Shown here in pieces: positions 22,528 through 33,430 of a stretch of DNA of 64,000 nucleotides. The notes under the pieces were generated by a model. It was not told where the DNA came from. It made no database searches and saw only the letters and a list, made by a program, of their open reading frames with translations. The DNA is from Enoplolaimus lenunculus (Eukaryota; Nematoda; Enoplea; Enoplida; Thoracostomopsidae). The stretch is taken from the NCBI GenBank assembly GCA_030248215.1, contig JASANG010003826.1:25436-89435 (forward strand), written 5' to 3'. The stretch's first letter is position 1; every line of letters starts with the position of its first letter. The translations under genes and the position numbers were made by a program.

Positions 22528-22736
22528 GTACCCGGCACGCGTTGCGTTTTTGGCTTACCCCCTCATTTGGGGGGGTGTTGAAATCTTGAACGCAGGCAAA
22601 TACTGTTGCGATACACAGTGCAAACCTTGTCCGGTTATATTCTTGAATTAAGTTTAGCTGAGTTCTGTGTGCAGTTGACCCCCCACTAAATAAGGGAGGG
22701 TATGGGCAAAACGCAACGCGCGGTAGTACTTTTTAT
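22528..22736. repeat. Small TIR element (GCGTTGCGTTTTGCC ends)
   Basis: Imperfect inverted ends of about 40 bp: CGCGTTGCGTTTTTGGC, then a CCCC/GGGG block, on the left, and GGGCAAAACGCAACGCGCGG on the right. The preceding GCAACTGGGTACATTCTGTG recurs in altered form at 37.03 kb. Non-coding. Confidence 0.6.
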
Positions 22737-23869
22737 GCCACGTGTGTTTTTGGAAGTGGGACACTCTTATTATCGTCTCTTGATAATACTAATAGGTATC
22801 GAACGCGCCTCTCGTATTATTACCCTACAGTGACAGTACCGTGAAAGAAGGTATGATTTAATGATTTAGTGAAATTGAAGTTCACAGATATTTTGAAACC
22901 CAAGGCAAACGAACAATACAAAAATAAGACTGATACTCTCGCGTGAATATGAAGCTCGAATTATTTTACATTTGAGTTCTAGCAAGCGTACCAATTTTTA
23001 GTCCAACAACTGCAACAGTAATAGTAAGTTTGAACACCTGTTACTAACCGTTTACAGTTGCTATACGCACATCTGAGAGAACATGGGCCAACAAAACAAA
23101 TTCGCATAAACTTTTCATTCGTGGGTTGAAGCGCAAAACGTATCGTTGGCATTCCAGCTTTAAAATAAAATTTTGAAACGTCAAAAAACTACACAAATAT
23201 AATTTGAAAAATCTAGATATAAACTATGTCACTCACATATTTGTGGCCCCATCGTGTATTTGACTCTGGGGTCGCCATCAGAAATTAAATTGCTGAGATC
23301 GTTCATACGGATGTCGATATAAGTTAAAATTTAAATTCGTTAAGCTTTACAACTACTTATAAAATAAGGAAATTTTTGCTACCAATACATTGTAGTAAAC
23401 ATTTAAAGTCGCAGCTGGCACTGTTTTTCAAACATTAATAATAAAAAAGCACCAAATATTTAATAATGAACAGCACATTTGTCTGTACAATGGAACCTTT
23501 TTGGTGTTTCTTAAGTCATTAGCAATAGCAATTTTTTCCAGTTCGACAATAAATGGAACGATGTAAAATGCAGAATGGGTCTGGCTGACAAAGTCGTTAT
23601 TTATGGAGAGTAAAATTGGTTCTGTTATTCGCTGGAAAACGTTTAACTTTGTGGAAATGTACAAAACGCGTATAAATGTAAATTTTGATTTAGAACATTT
23701 AGCATATTCCAGTCTATCGATGGTGTTTCAATCGCATGAATTTTTACAGAAATAGCCATTTTTTACCGCAAGTTCTACCAAAGATTACTGTTGGAAAATA
23801 TATCGGTGGTAAGGTATCGGTATTTTTGGTAGCATAAACAGATGATACCGATTGTTTTAATCATTAATA
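22737..23869. other. Unassigned DNA
   Basis: No supported feature. A 78-codon open frame on the minus strand at 23428-23664 has no motif I recognise. Confidence 0.35.
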
Positions 23870-24209
23870 CTGTACTAACCCGAATAAGAGAGGGGGGACT
23901 GATATTTATTTGGTCTCTCCACACTGTACCCCTTTATTTGTGTTGTATCAAAAACTTGAGCGATAATGCAAGGATATACTTAGGAATGTAGTTCCAAAAT
24001 TTGAAAACGCTTTAAACTTTCGAACTCAAATTATTTGGGCCTGCAGTCGTTTATGCGCTACAATTAGGGATAATTGACATTTATGGACTCTAATTACTGT
24101 TTATGGACTCTATCCGCGTACGGACTCTTATTAGGGATACGGAATCCTATTGATTGGACTCAAAATGTCGACCGCCCCTCTTATTACCCCTATATTCGCG
24201 TCACTACAG
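23870..24209 (+). mobile_element. MITE (CTGTAGTGACCC family), 340 bp copy
   Basis: Ends CTGTACTAACCCGAATAAG and CGCGTCACTACAG are flanked on both sides by TA, the clearest target-site duplication of the family here. Interior blocks match the 441-bp copies, with a deletion. Confidence 0.75.
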
Positions 24210-24253
24210 TATGTTTCCAAACGAATGAGAGCTCAATAGTAAAATTCTGCGTA

Positions 24254-24471
24254 CACTGTAAAAAATGGGAAGTCAAATTGACTCTCTCGGAAATACGCTT
24301 TTTCTGACTACACAAACTGAATCAAAATTTGACTCCGCCACAGTCAAATTCGATTCATTGAATCGCTCAGTGAGTCAAATTTGACTCTGGCGGAGTCAAA
24401 TTTGACTCAGTTTGTGTAGTCAGGAAAAGTCTATTTCCGAGAGAGTCAATTTGACCCCATTTTTTACAGTG
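24254..24471. mobile_element. Near-complete hairpin MITE (CACTGTAAAAAATGGG ends)
   Basis: 218 bp. Ends CACTGTAAAAAATGGG and CCCATTTTTTACAGTG are flanked by TA on each side. The arms continue as inverted repeats through GTCAAATTGACTC and TTTCCGAGAGAG almost to the centre, with GAGTCAAATTTGACTC palindromes inside. Its transcript would fold into one long hairpin. Confidence 0.85.
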
Positions 24472-24798
24472 TAAGTATACAGTCAAGAAATATACCTACT
24501 TTGCAAATTAAATCACACCAGTATACACGTAGTTGCACACATGTGCAACTGGACTAAGGCTTTTCCGGCCCTTGGTTAGATTGTTGCCTGGGCCCTCATA
24601 TTATTAAGTGAACGAAATTAAAAAAAACTGCTTTTTGAAAAGCTGTAGTGCTTTGAAAAAATATAAAACACATAAGAAATGAAAGGTATTCTAATAAATG
24701 CATACAGTCTTAATTTGTATAAGTAACGTAAACAAAAATCTGTTGGAATGCTGCCCAAAACTCGTATATGGGACGTTCCAGCTTTAATATACAGATAT

Positions 24799-25025
24799 CA
24801 GGGTGCAACCGGTGGCGAAAAATACCGGAGCCGGAGGTCAGCGAAACTTGCCGGAGCCGGAAGTCAGGAAAACGACGCAGAAAATTGTGGCAAAAGTAAA
24901 ACGAAACGCAATATTAAACAGATAAATTTTGCAAAATTATACAAAATTTTACTACCGAAACTGCCAGAACAGCCGAAGGTCAATTTTCCGTCGGAGGCGG
25001 AGGCAGACCTCCTGTTGTACCCTTT
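24799..25025. mobile_element. hAT-like MITE (CAGGGTGCAACCGG family), degenerate
   Basis: The left end is CAGGGTGCAACCGG. The interior has repeated CCGGAG/CGGAGG words and the right end is a decayed TGTTGTACCCTT. The family definition comes from the copy at 58984, which has an 8-bp target duplication. The open frame across it is incidental. Confidence 0.55.
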
Positions 25026-25665
25026 CACAAGCTCACAGGGTTCTCTGAAACATACCCTGACTGCCTGTTTCCAGTAGTGATCAATATCGGGGAAAATTGT
25101 AGGGACGTTACCATTTTACAAGAAATTTCTGTCGGGGGTCTACGCCCTACCGCAAACCTTTGATTCCGCAATTGCCCACCTTCTCACTAGACCGAAATAG
25201 GCACGGCTTAAATTAACTGTAGACTAATTTCGTTCCGTGGGCTTTGGCTAACCTAGGCTTGGCGTGTTATTGTGGACAGAATTTTAAATGACGCCCAGCA
25301 CTTATGTAATCTCGCGACGCGACATCGCATATGTGTACATAATTCCGTTTCTTGCAAAGATAATAAATTTAGTATTTGACGGTGCGTATTCGATGAAAAC
25401 TTTTGACGGGGTAAATTTTGAGGTAATTTAAAAATACGAAGTCATTATTCCGATAAATATATATTAGCTAAACTGAAGTTTTTTAATTTCTGTATGGTTT
25501 ACGAAATCAAAATTTTAAATCAACATGCAATTATGTAAGAATGTGGTTCAATAATTTAACTTAGGTTTGAACGTAGAATTTCTTTTCGCCAGCTCCAGCT
25601 GATAATGAAGCTATGCAAATATTCCAAGAAATTACTTATTTACATAATTGCATTTCATGCTTACC
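25026..25665. other. Unassigned DNA
   Basis: No supported feature. Confidence 0.35.
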
Positions 25666-25935
25666 TTAACCCCTTCTCACATTGAGTTGCCCATAGGCAA
25701 CTCAGCGCAGTGTATATACGTTAAATAATATATATCGCACAGTGTTTAACAATTGCAACACGTATACATAGTACTAAATCACCACAAGACGTGAGAGCCC
25801 CCTCGGGCTCGAGCGTCAAGCTCCTATAGCTGAGTGGTGATGGTATACGCCTCCCACTCCGGTCACTGGAGTTCGAATCCTAGCATAAAAGTAGGTTTCA
25901 GGGGAAATAGAAACATTCATGTGATAAGGGGTTAA
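25666..25935 (+). mobile_element. TTAA/TIR element with tRNA-Gly-like core, copy C
   Basis: TTAA lies at both ends, with TIRs CCCCTTCTCACAT and ATGTGATAAGGGG. It contains the hairpin GAGCCC-CCTC-GGGCTC, the A box TAGCTGAGTGG, the loop CTCCCAC and the B box GAGTTCGAATCC. Its right TTAA is also the left TTAA of the next, oppositely oriented copy. Confidence 0.85.
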
Positions 25936-26170
25936 CCCTTTCTCACATGAATATTTTCAATTTCATATGAGATGTAATTTCAAGGTAAGATTCGACCCCC
26001 AGTCTCACGGGTGGGACGCGTTAACGATGACTACTGAGCTATAGGAGCTTGATGTTCGAGCCCAAGGGGGCTCTCACGTCTTGTGGATATTTTGCACTAC
26101 GCATATATGTTATAAATGTTAAACACAGCTCACAGTGTGTATTGCTTTTACATTATTGTATTTCGTTGCT
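25932..26170 (-). mobile_element. TTAA/TIR element with tRNA-Gly-like core, copy D (subfamily 2)
   Basis: It begins TTAACCCTTTCTCACATGA, sharing TTAA with copy C. On the minus strand it has the hairpin GAGCCC-CCTT-GGGCTC and the TTACCTTGAAATTAC block shared with the 8.1 kb copy. The anticodon-loop equivalent is changed (CGTCCCAC). The distal end fades out near 26170. Confidence 0.7.
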
Positions 26171-26235
26171 CATAGTATACTCTAAGTAGTATATAGGGGA
26201 CAGGATACCGCCGGAGCAAGAGCGTGGATTGTGGA

Positions 26236-26540
26236 TTACAGTAACCCATTTTTGGAGCTACAGTAACCCAAATTGAATTGGTTGCTTTATTTTTTAATTT
26301 TTTTGTGAACTGTGGGGTAAGTACAGTAACCCTAATTTAGTTGGTTGTTTTGTTTTTTAATTTTTTGTGAACAAGGGGGGAAATACAGTAACCCTAAATT
26401 TGATTGGCTGTTTTATTTGAAATGTGATTGAGTATAGTTTCTAAGGAAACCCAATTCTGATTGGATGGTTAGCTATTACTGTAAAATGTTTAATTGACTG
26501 GTGTTGAATTACAGTAATCAAATTTTGGTTGGGTGTTAAT
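26236..26540 (+). repeat. Degenerate minisatellite, about 60 bp unit
   Basis: TACAGTAACCC recurs at about 26238, 26259, 26322 and 26383, and the related TACAGTAATC at about 26510. Between them run TTGGTTGTTTTGTTTTTTAA and TTTTGTGAAC. The period is roughly 61-63 bp in the best part. Confidence 0.65.
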
Positions 26541-27354
26541 CTAAACAGTATTAAGTATTTCTATAAATTCAATTGGATAGGTACGTGTGTTGGTACTTTA
26601 AACTATTAGTTGCAGTCCAAGTACAATAGGCCTAATTTAGATGAAGCTAACTTAATACTAGATTAGTGTCAATTCTACCTAAATTAAGTCTTAGAAGATG
26701 TTTGAATTTAAGAACAACACTGTGACGCAACTATTTTGAACGTTTATAAACATTATAGTACACAGAGTGCAATACTTAAATTTTATGTAAATTGCGATTA
26801 ATCCCTGATCCACGTTAGCCGGCGTGCCTATATGCTATTTGGGCGGTGAGCAAAAATTGAGTTTAAATTTTAAAATCACACACGCGGCAAATTTGAAAAA
26901 GATTATTGTGATAAACTTATTATTAATGAATTGAAATTTAAGGGGTGCAGAATTATAGCATAAGATAGTGATAAGCGATCATGAATCAATGAGATCGAAA
27001 CGTTAGATAAGGCTGGACGGTGGTACCAAAATAGTCCAAAACTTGGGATAAATTTAAATGTAACGGCAAATAAACAGACCAAAATTCAAATTTCACAATT
27101 TGCTTGTAGTTCCTCAAACATTAAGATAAACTATTTCACAATATTTTAAAACATTATAAAAATCTAGAAATGTGATACGATAAAGCAATGCAATTATATA
27201 ATTAATTATTTTGATCTAGGCGATTTGGTTGTGGTGAGAGGGCGAGGTACAGGACAAAGAAAAATTAAATAATTCCTGTGGAAGCTGGAATTTGATTATG
27301 TGTGGCCCATATCAAGTATGAACATCAGGGAACTGGTAGATTGTGGACTTCAAT
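26541..27354. other. Unassigned DNA
   Basis: No supported feature. Confidence 0.35.
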
Positions 27355-27640
27355 ACTTAAAGCTTACACCTAGGTTTATCTTTAAACTTAGGACTGGGAT
27401 TAGGTTTAGGCATATATTTAGGCTTAGGCTTATTTTAGGTTTAGGCTTAGGTTTAAGTTAGGCTTAGGTTAAAACTTAGGACTAGGATTAGGTTTATTCT
27501 TAAACTTAGGATTAGGTTTAGTCTTAGGCTCAGGTTTAGGCTTAGGCTTGCGTTAGGCTCAGGTTTAGACTTAGGCTTATTTTAGAGTCAGGTTTAGACT
27601 TGGGCTTATCTTAGTACGCATTGCCTTGTAGATTACAAGG
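27355..27640 (+). repeat. Long degenerate TTAGGC/TTTAGGC array
   Basis: About 280 bp of TTAGGC, TTTAGG, TTAGGA and CTCAGG units, the longest such tract in the window. Some higher-order repetition is visible (AAACTTAGGACTAGGATTAGG occurs more than once in variant form). Confidence 0.8.
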
Positions 27641-27889
27641 TTTTGTGCTGTATATTATATAACAAATCAATAAAATGGCTACAATTAAGCAGATACTCAA
27701 GTTAAATGGTAAAAACGAGAAATATCGTGCGGTTTTCATGGTATTTGATTAAATAAGAAGCATTGGGCTAATCTAAGAGCAATATCCGTGATTATACATG
27801 TACGAATCAAGATATTATAAGTAACCGGGTAATCGTATGACTTGATATGGGAAATAGAATGAACTGCATCATGTAGGCATACCGATTTT

Positions 27890-28245
27890 ATCTACAGTAA
27901 TCAGCAGTCTCATGAGCAAAACTGTGGATTGTCCATCTATTCAAATGCATTGATATTTATGTAAGCAAAAGTGTGGATTCCGTAATGAACAACAGTAATT
28001 AGCAGTCTCAAGAGTAAAATTATTAATTATCCATATATACAAATTTCATTGAGTCTATGTGAGGAAAAGTGTGGATCCTGTAATGATCAACAGTAATTAG
28101 CTGACTCTGGATCAAAAGTGTGGATTGTGCATTTAAACTTAATTTCATAAAGATTTATGTGAGCAAAAGTGTGGACTCTGTAATGATCAACAATATTTGA
28201 GTCTCAGGAAAAAAAGTGTGGATTACGCATATATGGTACAAGGTT
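27890..28245 (+). repeat. Minisatellite, about 98 bp unit
   Basis: About four units. CAACAGTAATTAGCAGTCTC or variants start at about 27893, 27991, 28089 and 28189, and AGCAAAAGTGTGGATT recurs twice per unit. Units are 80-90 percent alike by eye. Confidence 0.75.
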
Positions 28246-30071
28246 GAAGGAACTCGACAATCTTGTCACTTTGTCTTTTTAATAAACAAATAATAGTGCA
28301 TATGTATCAGAGATAAAAAAGAAATGTCTAAATCTGTTTAAGAGTAAAACAGAATTACGCATTCCTACTAATATCAAGGTATCCGTAGCAAATATGTGTG
28401 CAGCGACATGATCTAGTTGCTGTATATTGTGAGTCAAAGTGGAGATTATGCGAAGATCAGCTGTTAAATATACGGTCTGGTTTGGTAAAAACAAAAAATT
28501 CGATAGGGAAGTAAAAACAAATGTCAGTGTCAGGAATGTATCGATTAGTTGGCGGTTTTGGTATATTTAAAGTTTGTTGAGTTTTAAATTAATCCATTGT
28601 TTTTATAAATTCGATTATTTTCAATATAATTTTCTTTTTCTAGACATGATGTAGGTATAAAAACTATCCATATTCCAATTTTGAAAGAAATTTCATTTGG
28701 TCTCAGTATAGAATTGTTCAAATAAATTAGTCTTTGTTACGTGCAAAAAATCAGTTCATTTGAAACTAACATATCCGTTTGTATAAGATAACCTAAATTT
28801 GACTCAATACTATTTAATATACGTTGTTAAGTCTGTTCTACTCGCAGCACTTGCATGGTTTGATACCTGTTTCAGCTGTAGATCTGAATCAAACTAAATA
28901 ATTACACTACAAGTAACCGCTATGTATTGGAATGCGCCGGTAAAAAAGAACCAGCCGATACAACGACACCTAAACGCGAAAATGAGTTAAAAATAAGTCA
29001 CAATTAAGCATGGGTTATAAAATCGGGCTGCAAAGGATATGTAAGAGTAATGCAAAATAAGAAATCTAAGTCATATAGTTAGCTAGTATCTGAATTGACC
29101 ACTTAGAGAAGCTAGAGATCATTTTTGTCACTAATCGACTCTGAATCTAGGCCAGTGTAGGAATATTTCGTTTGAAAGTTGTCATAAGTAATATCATTTC
29201 TCCGTCAATTGTTGTTAATGAAGTCGTCGGTGATCACAGATCTCCACGGCGCAAGCGGACTGCAAGTGGCGTTGTCCAGAATGGAAAGCAAAATGTAATA
29301 TTCTAAGACAGTTGGTAATACTACTGAAACAGATACCATAGTGTGGCAACAAATATATGCAAGCTGCCGAAAAACAAAGAATATTGTATGCGATTAACAT
29401 TTAATCATTGATTGATCAGAAAATATCTCGTATTGAAACGTGCAGCAACCACTTCATGTTTTCATTTTACAGTGTAACAAAGTTGTATCGTGCTTACTTT
29501 TCCGTAAAGTATCGTTTTAGGTTGCGGAACCGGTCAGAATTTGTGCCGGTGTATCAACTGATCAATCGTTTGTGCAAGAAAGCAACCGACCTGGGACTTT
29601 GAATCAAGCGGCGCCACAGTTCAGTGGACGAGATGGATCGCATTCGGTGAGATTATTAACTTTTACATCATTTCAGGCAGAAATAAAGGGTCCGAATTTA
29701 TGCATCATACAGGTTATTCAAAATACTGTTCAGAACGTTGAATAAACTTTAATTTCTATGAAATTAAATGCAGAACATGTATGAATCACATATCAATTTA
29801 GCAATCTGAATTGCAGGCAGAACGCACATGTTATGAATTTGAAACCCCGCAATCTGATCGATTTCACAAAGTTGATTATCGAAAGCTGACAAAAATTAAA
29901 TTTAAGGTTATTTGCCCTACGCATATTAGTATGTGTGAACCAAAACCGTAAGACTGGCTAATTTCGTAAGCAGTTGTATTTAAATACTCGCTAAAATTAT
30001 CGAAATTTGATGGTTTAGCAATTCCGCTAAATGCAAACTTTGAATTTATTGTGTAAAACTTATATTACGAC
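28246..30071. other. Unassigned DNA
   Basis: No host exon recognised. The plus-strand frame at about 29470-29602 encodes a helix-rich segment with VPVYQLINRLCKK that faintly resembles the N-terminal helix-turn-helix of some transposase-like proteins. I do not treat it as a gene. Confidence 0.35.
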
Positions 30072-30389
30072 ATGTCTCCTTTGCTGAAAACAATTGCAAA
30101 AATAAATCACATTAGTTTAAGTGATTTAATTCTGGGTAAGCGTCTCCCGCGTAAAAATGATCAAACCCAGTTCAATTTCATAGTTCAAAATATGCAGTAT
30201 GCATTCTGGCAATCGCGAATTGAAACACGATCAGGTCGTTTTATACCGGCCATAAATTTTATGAAGAAAAATATTTTTAGATGCCTTTGTTGGATACGTT
30301 CTACAATGCCGTTAAGGACATTTTTGGTTATCTTTAGTCATATAGTTATACAAGACATAAACCCGTTAGGATTTCGATGTTTGCTGTGA
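30072..30389 (+). mobile_element. LINE 3' ORF remnant (C-terminal part), plus copy
   Basis: The 105-codon frame aligns with the C-terminal half of the minus-strand frame at 31013-31606. Shared positions include SLSDLILGKR versus DLADLSLGKQ, FNFIVQNMQYAFWQSR versus FNLVIQHAQFAIWKSR, and FRCLCWIR versus FRSLCRIK. It is therefore a second copy of the same LINE tail. It is truncated upstream of the zinc-binding motif. Confidence 0.7.
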
Positions 30390-30854
30390 TTTTTTTCAAA
30401 TATGAAACACAAATTTTGAATTGGTTTTGTGATTGTGCACAACAAAAACGTTATTGTGCATTTCCTATTTGGTAATTCTTATACCTTGTTTTATTAATGT
30501 TTGTGCCAGTTACCAGTAAATTTTCTTCTTCTTCTCGAAAATGACGTATATTGGGTGCCTTTGAATTCATCTCGTAACGCTAATGACCGATTATAAAGCT
30601 GAGAAATACGGAGAGCATTTTATTTGCACATAGTTGAGCCGCCTAAGTACTAGAATTGCATCCGGGTTCGGTATTTTGATTATTCCTGGTGATGTGACTG
30701 AAAACTTCTGGATTTGGCTCTTTGTCCTGGTTTACCTAGTAAAAAATTGTAGGTCTAGATAAGAATCCAGGTATTTATTGTTAAGTGTTGCAGCCTTACT
30801 AAGCACTCTACTAGACCACTTGACCGGAGTATACCTAAAAATTGGCACACCGTA

Positions 30855-31606
30855 TATTTTTTTTGGCGACCAGGCCTTTATTTGCAAAATTTACAAATGA
30901 TTTATCAAATACAAAACAATAATTAACGTAATAACATTAAGAATAGTTGAAATCGACAACACAATGCCAATATAACAAATTTTCGTACACAATTTTCAAA
31001 AATTATCTTTAACTAATGCCAAAATTGTCTCACTCTGAAACGTATAACAGAGTTTGTAGGCACAGCTATTTTTGCAAAATAACGGAAAAACGTATCATTT
31101 CTAAGTCTTATCTTTATTCGACACAAAGAACGGAAAAGATCAGTATAAAATAAACCAAACGGACATTCCTTAACTTTGTCAAAGTTCAACCTACACCTTG
31201 ATTTCCATATAGCAAATTGAGCATGCTGAATGACCAAATTAAAACAGGTTTGCATGTACCTGCAAGCAAATTGTTTCCCCAAACTCAAGTCTGCCAAATC
31301 AATTTGATCCATTTCAGAAACATGCTTTAACATCTTTATTACATCTGCATAAAACTCATATGCTCTAATGCAATAGATAAACACGTGAGCGTTATCTTCT
31401 ACAACTTCAATCTCGTTATCTAAACAGTAAGGGCAATGCTTTACATTGTCAGTGAAAAGTGATAATCTATCATTCGTAAAAAGGCGTCTATGCCTAAGTT
31501 TGAAATGCAAGCTCCTTATTTTTCCTTCAACAAATTTAACTGTTGCCCATTCCCAAGACTTTCTCACATAATCTTCAGAAACTCCCAACCAATTTCCTAG
31601 AAACAC
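30855..31606 (-). mobile_element. LINE 3' end: zinc-binding C-terminal domain and tail, minus copy
   Basis: An open stretch of about 197 codons carries HRRLFTNDRLSLF followed by a Cys-x2-Cys ... His-x4-Cys motif (CPYC, then HVFIYC). This is the layout of the domain found after the reverse transcriptase in many non-LTR retrotransposons (the zf-RVT type). Its 3' flank reads AATAAAGGCCTGG followed by an A8 run at about 30855, consistent with a LINE tail. A stop lies just upstream of the frame and no RT domain was found, so the copy is 5'-truncated or decayed. Confidence 0.75.
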
Positions 31607-31783
31607 ATTTTTGTAATTTTACAGAATATTGTGATTCAACAAGTAGCTTGGTCGATTACTATTACAATTCCAAAGTCCATGGAAAATTGAAGTTTTATCA
31701 TGATTGTTTGAAAAAGCTATAATACATTTGTTGGGTTTTTTACTGAATCAGATTAAATGCAGTTTTAGCGGTTCAGATCATGG

Positions 31784-32370
31784 CTAAGTTGTTTTAGAAG
31801 TGTGTGCCGTGAAGTATGTGTCAACGTTTATTAAATGTGTGTCGGGCGTGGCTTATCCAAGCCTATTTTAGCCAAATATATCTCATTTTATAACTATTTA
31901 GTATTTTTCATCTTGCTGGCTTAGTATTTTGCGTGTTGCTGGCGTAGTATTTTGCGTCTTGCTGGTTTGTACTTTAAATCACGCTGTCATTGGTAGCCAA
32001 TTTTCGATAAATTTGGTCCTCGTTTCTATTCTACAAACACCGCAAATGTAGATATTTTATGCCTCAGATTATTGTTCTTATTGAATTTCGGGTTTAACTT
32101 ACGCTTAAAATATTAGACAAACTGCCACTGTTGTTTTAGACGCGTATGCTGTGAAGTAGTGTCAAACTTTAGTAAATGTGTGCCGTGCCTATTCGAGCAT
32201 ATCGTGTGCCAAGCGTCACATCTTATAATTCATTATTTCGCGTATTGCAGGCTTGTATTTTAAATCATACTAATATTGAGAACCTATTTTTTATAAATTT
32301 TCTGTTCGTTTCTAGTCTACCAAATTTGCATGTTTTATGCCTGCAATATTCTATATTACTTGAAACTTGC
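31784..32370. repeat. 342-bp tandem duplication with inner 24-bp repeats
   Basis: GTTTTAGA followed by GTGTGCCGTGAAGTA and AAATGTGTG at about 31790 recurs diverged at about 32133. The downstream landmark TTTATGCCT...ATTATTCTTATTGAA also recurs. Within the first unit, TAGTATTTTGCGTNTTGCTGG repeats three times (about 31908-31972). Confidence 0.6.
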
Positions 32371-33103
32371 TCTCTGCCTATGCTAAATTATATTCCGAAG
32401 GCTATGTGGCACCAGCCATTTTACGAGAGTTTAGCAAATCAGCGCACAAATTGCGTAATAATAGTAAAAATAAGATTTAGACATGAAAGGGTTAATACTC
32501 TTCCAGCCTTTATCGATACATTGGCCCATATAGCGATCCAAAATGCAGCCGGAAACACTGTCTCTCCTAATTCTCCAGATAAAACTCCGAAACAACCTCT
32601 TTACTAATGTAATAGTACACATTGTGAAGTTATGTGATAAATATCAAACATAAAATATGATGCCATTCCTATAACATATTCAACATTAGAGTAAAAACCT
32701 AATTTTCGAGAGCAATAAATTAGCAAAGCATTTCGGGAGTCAATATGAATTAAATATGATTGGCATAAGTCGATCCCGCGGTGCTTTAGATATACAGCAT
32801 AACGAGGTCGTCCCGGTTGCCAATTGGCGATAGAAGAAACTTTTCTCAAATAAAATGCAGTACAAACACACCGAATTAAACAGTTGATATTTTTGCTGCA
32901 GACGATATAAAATAAAGCCTTGAAATAAAGTTGTTCCTTAAAATATTTCACGAAATGAAGTAAACAAGAATTTTAAAAACCAAAAAAGATACAATATATA
33001 ATCGACATAGCGGCTGTTTGTTAACCTAACTTTTTGATCAGATGAGATCTGAGAAACTTATTCACACATTTAATTCGATCAGCAGGAAGTTATTATCAAT
33101 TAT
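32371..33103. other. Unassigned DNA
   Basis: No supported feature. Confidence 0.35.
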
Positions 33104-33430
33104 TACTGCAACGACTCCAATAAAAACGGACAACAGATGTTTATTTTGCTTTTCCGGAGGATAACTTTGGTTGTTCGGTTACAGACTTAATTTTATTTTA
33201 CCCTACGTTAGCTAAACCAACACATTTTTTATAATCACCTTAGTGCCAGAGGTGACTTGCACCAAAACTTTGTTGATTGTCATTCCCGTTAATCTTTTTC
33301 TGTATTTCATTAAGGTTATCATATTCGAGCAGTCTAAGCTATTACTAAGACTTATGGATTCTATCATTAACGCACTTTAAAGGATACACACACCTTTCGG
33401 ACTCTAAAATGGAAACCATTCTTGTTACAC
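33104..33430 (+). mobile_element. Decayed MITE of the CTGTAGTGACCC family
   Basis: CTGCAACGACTCCAATAAA, then GTTTATTTTGCTTTTCCGG and GTTCGGTTACAGACTT, line up with the start of the 441-bp copies. The right end is not recognisable. Confidence 0.45.

Noticed and set aside
24748-25077. 109-codon plus-strand frame
   Set aside because: It spans a hAT-like MITE (CAGGGTGCAACCGG end and CCGGAG words), so it is not a gene.
29408-29602. Helix-turn-helix gene fragment
   Set aside because: The resemblance to transposase-type helix-turn-helix domains is faint and there is no continuation in frame.
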